NCBI GenBank assembly: GCA_948144175.1
Contig: CANXME010000298.1
Coordinates: forward strand, 506,001 to 570,000
Length of the DNA: 64,000 bases
Source of the DNA: Closterium sp. NIES-65
Lineage: Eukaryota; Streptophyta; Zygnematophyceae; Desmidiales; Closteriaceae
Reading direction: 5' to 3'
This document shows positions 36,090 to 46,600 of this stretch, in pieces (position 1 is the stretch's first letter; the number at the start of each line of letters is the position of its first letter). The translations under genes and the position numbers were made by a program. The notes under the pieces are model-generated. The model saw nothing but the letters and a program-made list of their open reading frames with translations. It made no database searches and was not told where the DNA came from.

Positions 36090-36336
36090 TAAGTCTCAAT
36101 GTGCCTCCACCACACAAACGAAACGGAAGATGCACTCCTCTCACCCTCGCACCTTCTCGAATGGTCGATTTTATTACATTACCTATATGGTACAGCATAC
36201 TTATAGAATGGGCAAACAAGATACGCAACGCAGTCTACGGTAGCGAGCAGAGGCTCAAGCACGTGCATGAGATCCCCAGTGCTAAGCGGCTCCCCATGGA
36301 ACATGGTGGGGCTGCCCTGGCATCGGCGGCCGTTAC
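36090..36336. other. unassigned sequence after pogo-2 catalytic exon
   Basis: I see no gene here, and no right terminal repeat of pogo-2. The stretch ends at a simple-sequence array. Confidence 0.4.
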
Positions 36337-36600
36337 TGTCACCCTCTTACCCTCTCACCCACTCACCCTCGCACCCTCTCACCCTCACACTCTCTCACCC
36401 TTGCACCTTCTCTCACCCTCGCACCCTCTCACCCTCACACCCTCTCACCCTCGCACCCTCGCACCCTCTCACCCTCGCACCCTCACACCCTCTCACCCTT
36501 GCACCCTCGCAAAACTCTCACCCTTGCACCCTCGCAAAACTCTCACCCTTGCACTCTCGCAAAACTCTCACCCTTGCACCCTCTCACCTCCTCACCCTCC
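36337..36600 (+). repeat. CTCACCCTCGCAC-type minisatellite
   Basis: An irregular array of CACCCTC/TCACCCTCGCA units covers about 260 bp, with CTCGCAAAACTCTCACCCTTG variants at the right. Open frames through it are artefacts of the repeat. Confidence 0.85.
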
Positions 36601-37427
36601 ACCACACAAGCATCATCGAAGCTGCGCTCCCTCTTACTCTCTGTAACACGCTCTCTCAACCCCTCTCCTCAGCCATCACTGCTGCGTCATCTTCCATCAC
36701 CTGTGGGCTGAAGGAAAAAACAAATACAGGCTCCTCAGAAAGTCATTACCTGAGTTGCATTCCTCTCGCCTTCTGCAGCACGCTCCTTCAACCCCAATCC
36801 TCAGCCAACACTGCTGAAGTCAGTTTTGAGAAATCTCAAAAGTGACCACTAAAAAATTACTCCAACACAAAATGACAAAAGCATCACCGCAGCAGCACTC
36901 CTCTTACTCCCTGCAGCTGAGTGGAGAAAAACGTTGCGTTCTGCGTTTGAACGCAAAACACTGAACGCACAGAAAAGCGCAGATCGCATGAGGATTTTTT
37001 TTCCGGTCAGCCCGAATGTCATTTTCGCCAAAAATCTACCCCTTTCAACCCAAATCGACCCCTGAAAACCAGCCCTCCAACCGAAATTCCCAACCCCCCA
37101 CTAATATGATGGGAAAGAATATTATGTGGGGGAAAGAAATTGCTCAAATCTGTGCTATATCCTTCCCCCCTCCTCCCGATGCCCTATTGGAAGTTCTTTT
37201 TGCCTGCCCGGTAGTTATTTTACCCTGCCCGGCCATGCGTTTTCGTAGCGTTTTCAGGACCCCCAAAAAAGTGTTCTGCATTTTAAACACAGTGTTCAAA
37301 CGCCAGCGTTTAAAACGCTGAACGCGTTTTTCTCCACTCAGCCCTGCAGCACACTATCCAAGTCTCCTTCGCCAGCCATCGCTGCTTGAGTCACTAAAAA
37401 ATTACTCCAACACTAAATGGCACAAGG
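36601..37427 (-). repeat. relic copies of the S26-gene terminal exon, with a MITE
   Basis: At about 36.61-36.71 kb, 36.76-36.84 kb, 36.89-36.92 kb and 37.34-37.42 kb the minus strand repeats parts of gene A's last exon and its acceptor (CTTCAG|CCCACAGG, then ATGGAAGATGACGC). They lie downstream of the gene A stop and are decayed. The MITE at 36917-37341 is inserted into one of them. Confidence 0.7.
36917..37341. mobile_element. hAT-like MITE, 425 bp
   Basis: Terminal inverted repeats CTGAGTGGAGAAAAACG / CGTTTTTCTCCACTCAG end at 36917 and 37341. Flanking CCCTGCAG is present at 36909-36916 and 37342-37349, an 8-bp target duplication typical of hAT elements. A reading with a 9-bp duplication is also possible and would suggest a Mutator-type element. 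No coding capacity is seen. Confidence 0.8.
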
Positions 37428-40400
37428 TCACCTCAGCTGCACTCCTTTCACTCTCTGTAGCACACTCTCCAAGTCCCCCTCCCCAGCCATCACAGCAGCA
37501 TCCCCCTCCATTGCCTGTGGGCTGAAGGGAACCAATGGGTAAACAAAGAGGTGGACATGAGCTGGATTAGGAGCCTGCTCCACAGGTACAATCTTCTGAC
37601 CAGAAACAGAGCACAAACAAGTCCAGCTGCAATGATTATTTCATATTGGCTCTTACATTCCTTGTGACTGTACCACTTACCTACTGGTTTAGATATGCTA
37701 TTGTGGTTGTGCACTGATTGCACACAAGTCCCTGTTTGCACAGCGAGGAAAATGAGCTCAACTGTTTCGAATGGGCCTGTGGTCGTGCACTGACCCCAAC
37801 ACGTACATCGCCCTCCCCAGCACGTCCTTTAGATGCACGGGTTTACCCTTTCCACCTCCTTGAATATGCTTCATGACTCAGCAGCTCACCTGTTTTGGAC
37901 GGGCCCATGGTCGTGCATCGACCGCACCACATACATCGCCCTCCCCAGCACGTCTTCCAGATGCACTGGGCCTATTGTGCGGCTGTCCCACGCCTCCTGT
38001 GTGCGTCCAAGGGGGAAAAAAGAGAGAGAGGTTATAGGGGCCCATTGTAGAGACTATAGGGGGCCATTGTAGAGATTATAGGGGGCCATTGTAGAGATTA
38101 TAGGGAGCCATTGTCGTGCATTCTCGCGGGGAACTCTCACTCACAAGGCACGCCCTCTAGGTGCACTGGACCACACGTGCAACTGTCCCGTCCCACGCCT
38201 CCTGATGACTTTTGAGTCGACTCAAAAGTCATTTCGCACTGGGCCAAACGTGCAACTGCCCCACACCTCCTGCCCGCATTATAGGAAGATATGGATGGGG
38301 AAGGGGCGCATGGGAAGGGGCGCATGGGAAGGGGCGCATGGGAAGGGGCGCGTGGGAAGGGGCGGATGGGGAAGGGGCGCATGGGAAGGGGCGGATGGGG
38401 AAGGGGCGCATGGGAAGGGGCGGATGGGGAAGGGGCGCATGGGAAGGGGCGCATGGGAAGGGGCGCATGAGAAGGGGCGCATGGGAAGGGGCGCATGGGA
38501 AGGGGCGGATGGGGAAGGGGCGCATAGGAAGGGACGCATGGGAAGGGGCGCATGGGAAGGGGCGCATGGGAAGGGGCGCATGGGAAGGGGCGGATGGGGA
38601 AGGGGCGCATGGGAAGGGGCAGATGGGGAAGGGGCGCATGGGAAGGGGCGGATGGGGAAGGGGCGCATGGGAAGGGGCGCATGGGAAGGGGCGCATGGGA
38701 AGGGGCGGATGGGGAAAGGATGGTTGGGGAAGGGACGGTTGGGGAAGGGACGGTTGGGGAAGGGACGGTTGGGGAAGGTATTAAGTAAGTGCCCCATAGA
38801 ATGTGGATGGACAGAGAAGTCGAACAGGTGGGCACGGCGATATATCATCACAGGTTTGCAAATGAAGTTGTTGAGGCACCTCGAAAAGAGAAGTCCAGCG
38901 ACGTTGGAGTTGCTTGTGAGAACTCTCAGATGCAACTCTTTTATCGCTGGACCTCTCAAAAGAGGTTTGCGAATGATGCTGTTGAGGCGCCCGCCTAGGC
39001 GCCTCAAGAAGAGGTATTGCCTTGGCAGGAATATACCAGCGCAAACGCCATACTCATCACCATTGATTGAGTCTTCTAAGAACTCATTGATTATCACCCT
39101 TGAGTATACCTTAACTCCTTTTGAGGCGCCTCAAAGATCGTCACCCTTGAGTATACCTGAACTCGCCATACTCATCACCATTTCCAAGAAACCTTAAAAT
39201 GATAAACCCCTCGAACATACCTTTGCAGGAACATCGGGGTTATCTGCAAGCAACCAATCAACCTTCAGCAAACCTATCCAATTTTCAATTCAATTACCCT
39301 CAAATAACCTCCCTTGAACATACCTATCCATATGTCAAGTATCCTAAAATAGTCACCCTACCTCTGCAGGAACATCGGGGTTGTCTACAAGCACCCAGAA
39401 GCGATCCCTCTCTACCCTTCTCTATCTTTCTCTACACATTTTCCAATAACCCTTCAGAAAGCACCCTCTTGAACACACCTCTGCAGGAACATCGGGGTTG
39501 TCTGCAAGCACCCAGAAGTGATTCGGCTCTATCCTCGCTCAATCAATCACCCTTGAACATATTTCTCACTTTCCCAAGAACCCTTAATCATCACCCCCTT
39601 GAGCATACCTTAGCAGGAACATCGGGGTTGTCTGCAAGCACCCAGAAGTGATTCGGCTCTATTTGAAACGGCGCATCCGACGGCTGAAATGATGCAATCT
39701 CGTCTCCAGCAACGGCTGCGACTCGCCGAAACACGACTGTAGGCCTTGCTGTCACGGTGGTGTCACAAGGCTCTGCTGTGGTGGTGGTGCTGCTGCTGCG
39801 ACTTGCTGGAAGCTCTGCAGGTGCATGGGCGTTGATGGATTCAGTATGCGAGTAAAGGGTTGTGGCCGCTTGGGGACTGACTTGGCTGCGGGATGCAGCA
39901 GTGGTTGCGGTTGTGGTTGTGGCTGTGGTTGTGGTTGTGGCCTCAAGGCTCACACATAGCACGTCCCCCACATGAACTCTTCTGCATAAGCAAGCAAAAC
40001 AGAAAAAGAAGGAGAACAACTGGCTGGCTTGGCCACTGGATGCAGCAGTGGTTGCGGTTGGGGCCTCCAGGCTCACACACAGAACGTCCCCCACATGAAC
40101 CTTACTTACTGCACGAGAGAAAGGGGTTAGGAGGGTTCGAGTGGGACAGGGAGGGACTGAGATAGAATCTGCTCTCATGGTGATGCTCCTGCCTCTTGCT
40201 GGAAGCTCTGCTGGTGCATGGTCGTTGAGGAATTGCGTGTGTGAATAGAGGATGTGGCCGCTTGGAGACTGGCTTGGCCGCGGGATGCAGCAGCGGTGGT
40301 GGCTGTGGTTGCCTTACTGCATAGAAAGGCAGGAGATTGAGAGGGATTGAGAGGGATTGAGAGGGAGGGAGGGATAGAAAGAGATTGAGAGAGGAGCTCG

Positions 40401-41848
40401 AAATGATGTAACAGAGTGAGCGGCTTACAAAGTGAGCACCTGGCTGACTGGGTCACTGGGTGGGAGCTGCAGGGCTCTCCAAGCTCCCCACATATAGCAT
40501 GCTTCCCCACACCACATGTCACCCTGACACATGATTCGAAGGGCTGCAGCATTAGAGAGGACGCAGGGCTATCCAAGCTCACATATAGCATGCAAGCGAG
40601 AAAAGGGGAGAGAGAAGCTGCAGCTTTTCCCCACACCACATGTACCTTATTGCACGAGAGACAAGGGGACTGACAGGGGATTATATGTGTGCATGCTTAC
40701 ACGGCCACTGCATGTATGTGTGCATGCTTACACGGCCACTGCATGTATGTGTGCATGCTTACACGGCCACTGCATGTATGTGTGCATGCTTACACGGCCA
40801 CTGCATGTATCTGTGCATGCTAACACATACCATTGCATGTATGTGTGCACGCTTATACGGGCGCCATTGCATGTATGTGTCCATGCATACATGGGCTTGG
40901 GGATGTATGTGTGCATGCTTATACGGATTTAGGGATGTATGCGTGCATCTCTGCATGTATGTGTGCATGCTTACACATGTGTGTGTGCATGCTTACACGG
41001 AACGAGGCAGCAGAACCCGATGAAGCACCCACTCGTCCTTTATCCCCTTTATAGTCGGCTTCATGGCCTCGCTTCCAGCCTCTGACGGCTCAAGCTGCGT
41101 TATCAGTGGGAACTTTTCCTTCATTCCAAGAGCGATGAATTTCATCCAGTTATAGAGTGGTAGCTCCCCTCGTGGATTCCTTGAGTAAAAATACTAACAA
41201 GAAAAAACAGAAACGGAAAAAAAGGAAGACTTCTGAGCTAGAGACTGGATTCAAAAGTCATCCAGTCCAGTCATAAAGTGGCAGCTCGCCTCTTGGGTTA
41301 TTCTGGAAAAAGGCTTGATACAAGAAAAACAGAAGAGACGAGAAAGGGAGGAAACTGGGAGTAAGATTTTTGAGTCACCTCAATAGCCAACTAAGTTCTC
41401 ATCCAGTTATAGAGTGGTAGCTCCTCTCTTGGGTTCTTCTGGTAAAAAGTCTGGTACGAGAAAGTGAGAAAGCAGAAAAAGCGCACACATATTGAACAGA
41501 AAGGGCCTTTTTCTACATCTACACATAACTTGCACATAGCTGAAACTTGTTCCGAATTTCGCAGAAACGAATGAGGGTGCGACTCACTTGCTGGCAAACA
41601 AAGGCAAGAACTTGAGCCCGTAGAACTTGAGCCCTCTCCCGGTAGAACTTGAGCCCTCTCCCGGTAGTACTCTAGCTTCGTGAGCATGGATGCCATGATG
41701 ATAGGTGCCGTGCCGTACCGTGCTCCTAGCACTGGATTACCCATGAAATCATGTGCATATCCCCAGAATGACTCACATGCTGGCAGACGAAGGCAAGCAC
41801 TTGAGCCCTCTCCCGGTAGTACTTGAGCTTCGTTAGCATGGGCGCCAT
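37428..41848 (-). CDS. S26 signal-peptidase-like protein, paralogue A (5 exons, 280 aa)
   Basis: Exons on the minus strand are 41777-41848, 40997-41193, 39609-39981, 37890-37996 and 37428-37521. Phases 0,2,0,2 join without error into 280 residues from MAPMLTKLKYYRERAQV to VKGVQLR. Motifs are box B-like GSEAMKP, box C VGDVLCV, box D-like FRRVAAVAGDEI followed by FWVLADNPDVPAKEAWDSRTIGPV (box E), and RAMYVVRSMHDHGPVQN. The order is that of type I signal peptidases and matches the plant S24/S26 peptidase family related to the mitochondrial inner-membrane protease. The serine expected in box B (SM.P) is Ala here and the box D lysine is Arg, so it may not be catalytic. A Thr/Ala-rich insert of about 70 residues separates boxes C and D. 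Exon remnants crowd its introns. Function and location are inferred only from the family. Confidence 0.75.
37522..37889 (-). repeat. intron 4 of gene A with partial exon-4 copy
   Basis: The stretch from about 37.76 to 37.85 kb repeats part of exon 4 (GGGCCTGTGGTCGTGCACTGACC and ACGTACATCGCCCTCCCCAGCACGTC-like), giving a decayed duplicate beside the functional copy. Confidence 0.6.
38205..38232. repeat. perfect 28-bp palindrome P1 between direct repeats
   Basis: ATGACTTTTGAGTC|GACTCAAAAGTCAT is a perfect palindrome. It is flanked by two copies of local sequence, 38162-38204 and 38235-38272 (GCACTGG..CA.ACGTGCAACTG...CCTCCTG), which derive from gene A exon 4. Confidence 0.9.
38291..38782 (+). 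repeat. AAGGGGCGCATGGG minisatellite (14/15 bp units)
   Basis: About 34 units of AAGGGGCGCATGGG or AAGGGGCGGATGGGG lie in intron 3 of gene A, ending in GGACGGTTGGGGAA variants. Several frames on both strands stay open, which is a repeat artefact and not coding. Confidence 0.92.
38891..38957. repeat. imperfect hairpin with 23-nt arms
   Basis: Arms AGTCCAGCGACGTTGGAGTTGC and GCAACTC....CGCTGGACCT face each other. Outside them, AGGTTTGC.AATGA.G.TGTTGAGGC occurs as direct copies at about 38.85 and 38.96 kb. This is the same pattern of a fold-back segment between direct repeats as the short palindromes. Confidence 0.65.
39118..39140. repeat. palindrome P2 (TTTGAGGCGCCTCAAA) between direct repeats
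   Basis: The perfect 16-bp core is 39120-39135. Flanking copies of TCACCCTTGAGTATACCT.AACTC are 39094-39117 and 39141-39164 (24 bp, one mismatch). Confidence 0.9.
39218..39525 (-). repeat. tandem partial copies of gene A exon 3 end
   Basis: Three decayed copies of the exon-3 3' end plus its donor (complement of CTGCAGGAACATCGGGGTTG, at about 39224, 39366 and 39482) lie downstream of the used one at 39609. Each encodes fragments of HFWVLADNPDVPAK. Confidence 0.8.
39982..40680 (-). repeat. intron 2 of gene A with copies of exon 3 start
   Basis: Copies of the VHVGDVLCVSLEA segment and its acceptor appear at about 40.04-40.12 kb (nearly intact), 40.48-40.52 kb and 40.56-40.65 kb (decayed). GAGAGGGATT repeats lie at 40.33-40.40 kb. 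These resemble unused alternative exons. Confidence 0.7.
40684..40990 (+). repeat. 31-bp minisatellite (CATGTATGTGTGCATGCTTA...)
   Basis: About nine units of 31 bp, starting CATGTATGTGTGCATGCTTA and ending ACACGGCCACTG, become degenerate to the right. They lie in intron 2 of gene A, directly downstream of the exon-2 donor. The donor-like GTGTAAGCATGC is part of the unit on the minus strand. Confidence 0.9.
41250..41700 (-). repeat. partial copies of gene A exons 1 and 2
   Basis: Exon-2 starts recur at about 41.26-41.31 kb and 41.39-41.45 kb (the latter with acceptor ACCAG and YQKNPREELPLYNWM). An exon-1-like copy lies at about 41.59-41.70 kb (MASMLTKLEYYRERAQVL). They could be alternative exons, but the downstream copies are needed for the phase-consistent model. 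Confidence 0.7.
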
Positions 41849-41857
41849 GATGATGGG

Positions 41858-41925
41858 TGCTGTGCTGTGCCGTGCTGTGCTGTGCCGTGCTGTGCTGTGC
41901 TGTGCTGTGCTGTGCTGTGCTGCTA
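41858..41925 (+). repeat. TGTGC pentanucleotide microsatellite
   Basis: About 13 units of TGTGC/CGTGC lie immediately upstream (on the minus strand) of the gene A start codon. Confidence 0.9.
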
Positions 41926-42129
41926 GCACTGGGATTGCTTACACCTGCAGGAAATCGATTGATTGCAGCTGCTATTGCTAGCTTCTGCTGCGCTTTGCTG
42001 CCTAAAAACTCAAGATCCTATTTATCGCAGATACTATTGCTAGCTTATCATGCGACTGCAGGTTTTATTCGCACAAACTGCCTTGACCAGCAGCGGCGCA
42101 TGCTCTGTTTCGCCCTCTCTTCAGCTAAC

Positions 42130-42640
42130 CTGGCCGCTTCAGCTCGCCTGACTGACTGCCTGAGACGGAAAATGGTTGGCTGTTGCTGAAGGTAGCCTTA
42201 TTGCTTCAGCTCGTCTGACTGACTGCCTGAGACGGAAAACGAGTGGCTGTTGCTGATGGTAGCCTCATTGCTTCAGCTCGTCTGACTGACTGCACTCCGT
42301 GACAGGGTTTACCTGGTCTGAGTAATGGATTTGACAGACTTCGACAGAATAAGTTCGTCTGCTGGCTGTACTCCGTGACAGGCAGTTAGCTTCCCGCAGC
42401 TACTCCAATCAATTGACGAGTTCAGCTTGACTGAATGACTTTGACAAATTCTGCTCGTCTGACTTGCTCTGACGTATTCCGTTTTACTGACTGACTGACT
42501 TCAACCGGTCCAGCTCGTCTGACTGACCGACTCTGACAGATTCAGCTTGTCTGTTAGCTTCACTCCGTGAGAAGAATCTTGATTCCGCTCGTCTGACTGA
42601 CGGATCCTGAAAAATTGAGCTTCTTTGACAGACTGGATTA
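42130..42640 (+). repeat. degenerate array around AGCTCGTCTGACTGACTG
   Basis: The motif TTCAGCTCGTCTGACTGACTG recurs about ten times with spacers such as GCCTGAGACGGAAAA and CTCCGTGACAG. It lies upstream of gene A. No coding function is seen. Confidence 0.7.
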
Positions 42641-42969
42641 AATTCTTCTCGTTTGCTCCTCCCACTTGTGTCTCAGAAGCACCTTGGTCTGATTAACTGC
42701 GCTCTCACTTCGTCGATTGTGCTCAAACCAGCAATGAACTACTCATATGTTTTTATTTGATGTAATTGCTATGCGAATAATTCAAACTGCGGTCTCTCTC
42801 AAAATAGACACCAATTGTGTTCTAAGCGGAGAAATTCTGGGACCCTGCTCGCACCGTTCCGCTCCATACTAATCCTGAAGGCTGGACCTTTTTTGGTGCT
42901 CTCGTTCTCGCTTTCTCACCTCAAGCATGTCAGCAAGCCACCCCGCTTCCGAGATCAGCGCAATGAACG

Positions 42970-43220
42970 ACGGAATCTCTACTCGCGATAAGCCTACACG
43001 TGGCTACGCGCTCAGACAGCGTGACGAGATTCGTCGTAACTCTTCACTCCGCCAAATCATAGGCGACGAACGATGTTCGCATGTCTCGCTATGCGATCTG
43101 CGATCAGATGAGGTTCGGTTCGTCTCGGTTCGGAATCTGATGACGTGAGCAGGTTCGGTCTGGAGTTCCCTAACCGAGACAACAGAGACAGCAAGACGAA
43201 CGAGGAATGACAATGCGGAC
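42970..43220 (-). repeat. upstream block shared by genes A, B and C (copy A)
   Basis: This 250-bp block (CCTACACGTGGCTACGCG...GATCAGATGAGGTTCGGTT...GACGAACGAGGAATGACAATG) recurs, diverged, at 51440-51690 and more weakly at 56690-56900, each upstream of one S26 paralogue. It may be ancestral promoter or 5' flank carried along in the duplications. Confidence 0.55.
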
Positions 43221-43608
43221 TGAACAAGCGCGTAGCGAGCTTTGAGTCTTTGTTGTGCTAGTATCCAGTTACTTAAACGGACCCAAAATCGTTTCTCATT
43301 CTCCCCTAGGAACCCTTATGAGGTATCTATCGGCACGTTTGTCGTGAGAAACCACCATGACGCTTCTAGAATTTGCGAAGGAGCGAGACGGAAAGTTGGA
43401 AAAGATCCTCGTTATTACATCCTCCGGGAGTTCGTTACATGTGTGAATCGACCTGGTTCCACCCCGTTATACGCTACGCGCCCTAATTGCAATCAAACAA
43501 ATGAACAAGCCTGTTTGTAGGGCGCTACTGGCTGTAGCTGACTGAGAGCGTGGGCATTTGCTATTTCATAACATGGAATGCGGCGCAGTGTACCACAAGG
43601 CGTTAACA
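43221..43608. other. intergenic, nothing recognised
   Basis: This lies between the upstream block of gene A and the terminal exon of gene B. Short open frames exist but none shows a family signature. Confidence 0.5.
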
Positions 43609-46600
43609 TTACAAACCAATTGCTTGTCCAGAGAAAGGAGTACTACGAGTTTCTGAACACAACACACAAGCATACAGGACGATACTACCATGTACCATCA
43701 CTGCAAAGCGACGTCGTTTGTGATGCCGACGCGACGGAGTTTCGTCAAACGGAGGCCCCAACAAGAATGTCAGATTCTGAAAGACGATAAGTATTCTTCG
43801 TAAAATATCCGTGATATTGCATTCCATGGCCATGACTGCCTCATCCTGCAAACTGGCCAGATAACTGCGAGAGGCAAAGGAAATGGATTGGATTTTGGAA
43901 ACAAAAAGATACGTGTGTCATAAACTTCGTCCAAAAACATCAAGAAAATAAAAAACGGAAGAAACGCAGCAGCATGATGGGTGTTCCAGCTCTAAGTTTC
44001 CACTGCGTTTCTTATCCTTCACCTGTGAAATACTGACTCATTGTGATACTCCCAAAAGCACCAAACAGCGCATTCCAATGCACCGTAATCTCCCGGATAG
44101 TAGACCCTAGGGTCTTGTGTAAAATTCATAAAAAAATAGGGGGGGGTCTTGTCAACGGCACAAGATTGTTTAGTACCCGGGTCTTATTAAATTGATATGA
44201 TTTTTAAAGGTGTAATCGAGTGCCTCATTGATGAGGATGCTTGACATTTTTTCCCCTGTTGTTTGGGCCGCACATCTGTGCGACTTCTGCGATGTAGCCA
44301 TATCACACAGGGGAATCAGCTTGTGGCCTTCTCATTGGCCGAAATCGCACGTTACCACATTCCAGCATTGAGATTCGCTTTGTGGCTCGTCAGCGTGCCA
44401 TCCCACCTCGACACCCTGACACATGCACGGCTCGAGCGCAGGGGCTGCACGATGGCCCGTGCAGCAACCCCTACTGTTCAACGGGAGGCACGTCAATCCT
44501 TTCACCCATCACAATCCTTCTCCTCCGCCTGTTTCTTCATCCATGCACGAAACTGATTTCTGCTCGGCAGAGTGGTGCGCTTAGGGCCCGTAGCTCTAGG
44601 ATGGTCGTCTTAAGATGGCTGGAGGAAGTACTTCGAGCAGTAGCTAGAGGTGTAAGCTATCATTCACGATGGTGACGTCTCCAGATTCAGGGATGTCGCA
44701 CGCAAGGCGCCCTCGTCCCACTAACGTTAATCGAGCATCGCAAGTACGAGTTTCACCCCGGCCCGTTTTGCCAACAACTTCACCTTCCTCCAGCGATCCT
44801 AGCGACAGTTCCCATGGCATTCGCCGACCGCCGCTTCCTAGAGTCGTGATCCCTACTTTTCCGGAGTCTAGTCGCCCGCAAGGCATGAAACGAAGGATTC
44901 TAGATGCTGCGCCTCCTTCCCCTCGTCATAGGATGACGAAACGCTCTCGTAACGCGTTCACCGCCAAGGAGAAATTGCACTGGCTGGCCATGTTGGAGTC
45001 ACAGCCTGACCTCAGCATCCGTGGCTTGGCGAAGCTCGCCAAGGTGCAGCCCAAGCAAATCCGCGAGTGGAGGCGACTCAAGGAGCGTCTCGAGGTCGCC
45101 GCTGGTTGTCGCCGACGTCTTAACGGTGGAGGGCGTAGGGCGAAGTGGCCCCTGATGGAGAAAGCGGTTTACCGCCAATTCTTGGCGCACCGTGCCAAAG
45201 GATTGGCGGTGTCGGTGAGCCCTCTCCGCAAATGGGCAACTCAGTACATGAAGCACCGTCAGCCTACCGTCGATTTTCGCGCATCGGCACGTTGGACCTT
45301 TCGCTACCGCGTGCGGTGGTCATTAGCGCAATGCGTGAAGACAAAGATGGGGCAAAAACTAGCCGCCGGTGAGCAAGTTGCATGTCACCCCCCCTTGCCG
45401 TAACGGTTTACGTAAAATGCTATCTAACACATGTGTCGTTGTGTGTTTAACAGATTGCAAGGGAAAGGTGGAGTCCTTCTGGGAATTCGTCCGCCAGATG
45501 CGCATGGTTCATCGCTTTCCCCTCAACCTCATCGTGAACGCTGACCAGACCCCGCTCTGGTTGGAGATGCCGGCAGAACGCACCCTCGAAATGAAAGGCG
45601 CCCGCACGGTGCATGTCAGGACGGCGGGGTACGAGAAGGAGCGTGTCACTGTCATGTTGGCAGTGACGGCTGACGGCCTGAAGCTTCCCCCGTATGTCAT
45701 CTTCAAGCGGAAGACGGTGCCACGAATCGTGGTGCCACCAGGTGAGCCCGATGTGTTTCTGTCGTTGATTCCTTCTGTTCCTCTTGTTTCTCCATTACTG
45801 ATTTCCAGTTGTGGCGTGTGCAGGTATCGTCATCCGCGCCCAAGAGAAGGGTTGGATGGACGAGCGCCTTGTCCAGGATTGGACAACACAGGTGCTCGTC
45901 CCCTTCTTGAAGCCGTTGCGGGACGAGGGCGGGCGGCGCAAGCAAGCGCTCCTTGTCTTCGACTCGTACAAGGGGCACCTGACGGAATCTGTGGGGCAAA
46001 CTCTGAAGATGTTTAAGGTGACGCGTGCCGTCATCCCTGGCGGTTGCACCCCCCTGGTGCAACCGCTTGACGTCTCCATCAACCGCAGTTTCAAGTGCGG
46101 TGTTCGCCACCGCTACAGCACGTGGTTTGAGGAGGTCGGGATCGGCCAAACGACACGTGTAGGTGAGTCGTGGTCGATTTGTGAGCTTTAAGATGACTAG
46201 TCAGCATTAACTCCACTGCCTTTACATCTCTGCTGTGCATTCTTCTTGTGAACTCCAGGGAACTTGAAGAAGCCCCCCCCTGAAGTGATCCTGAAGTGGA
46301 TCGTCGAGTCATGGGCTGATGTGCCAGAGGAGCTGGTGAAGAAAGCTTTCCTCACCTGCGGCATCTCCAGTGCCGAAGACGGGAGCGAGGATCATCTGAT
46401 CCTGGCTCACCTGCGGGACAAGGCGGAAGTGGAGGTGCTGGAGGATGTGCTGGACGAGGGGGAGGACGGGGTGAACCCCAACCCGTTCTACGAAGACCCC
46501 TCGCACGCCCCTGAGCCCGCCGCTACCAAGGACGATGAGGCAGAGGACGAGGAGGAAGGGCTTGCAGGGGAGGAGGATGTGGTGGATGCTGCTGCCGAGG

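Larger units (their letters stand above)
27203..36336 (+). mobile_element. pogo-like DNA transposon pogo-2, decayed, hosting E5
   Basis: The left end, CCGTATTACCCAGGATAAAA after a TA, resembles the terminal repeats of E6 (CCGTATTCTCCCGGATAAAA) and pogo-1. Inside are remnants of a CENPB/pogo-type transposase: N-terminal part about 27.76-28.86 kb and catalytic part 35337-36089. They are separated by copia E5, which landed in an intron. I could not find the right terminal repeat, so the end given is the last position before an unrelated simple repeat. Confidence 0.65.

Noticed and set aside
38291-38782. Long open frames on both strands (GKGRMGRGAWEG-like and PFPCAPSHAPL-like)
   Set aside because: They are translations of the 14/15-bp minisatellite in intron 3 of gene A, with no start context, domains or splice logic.
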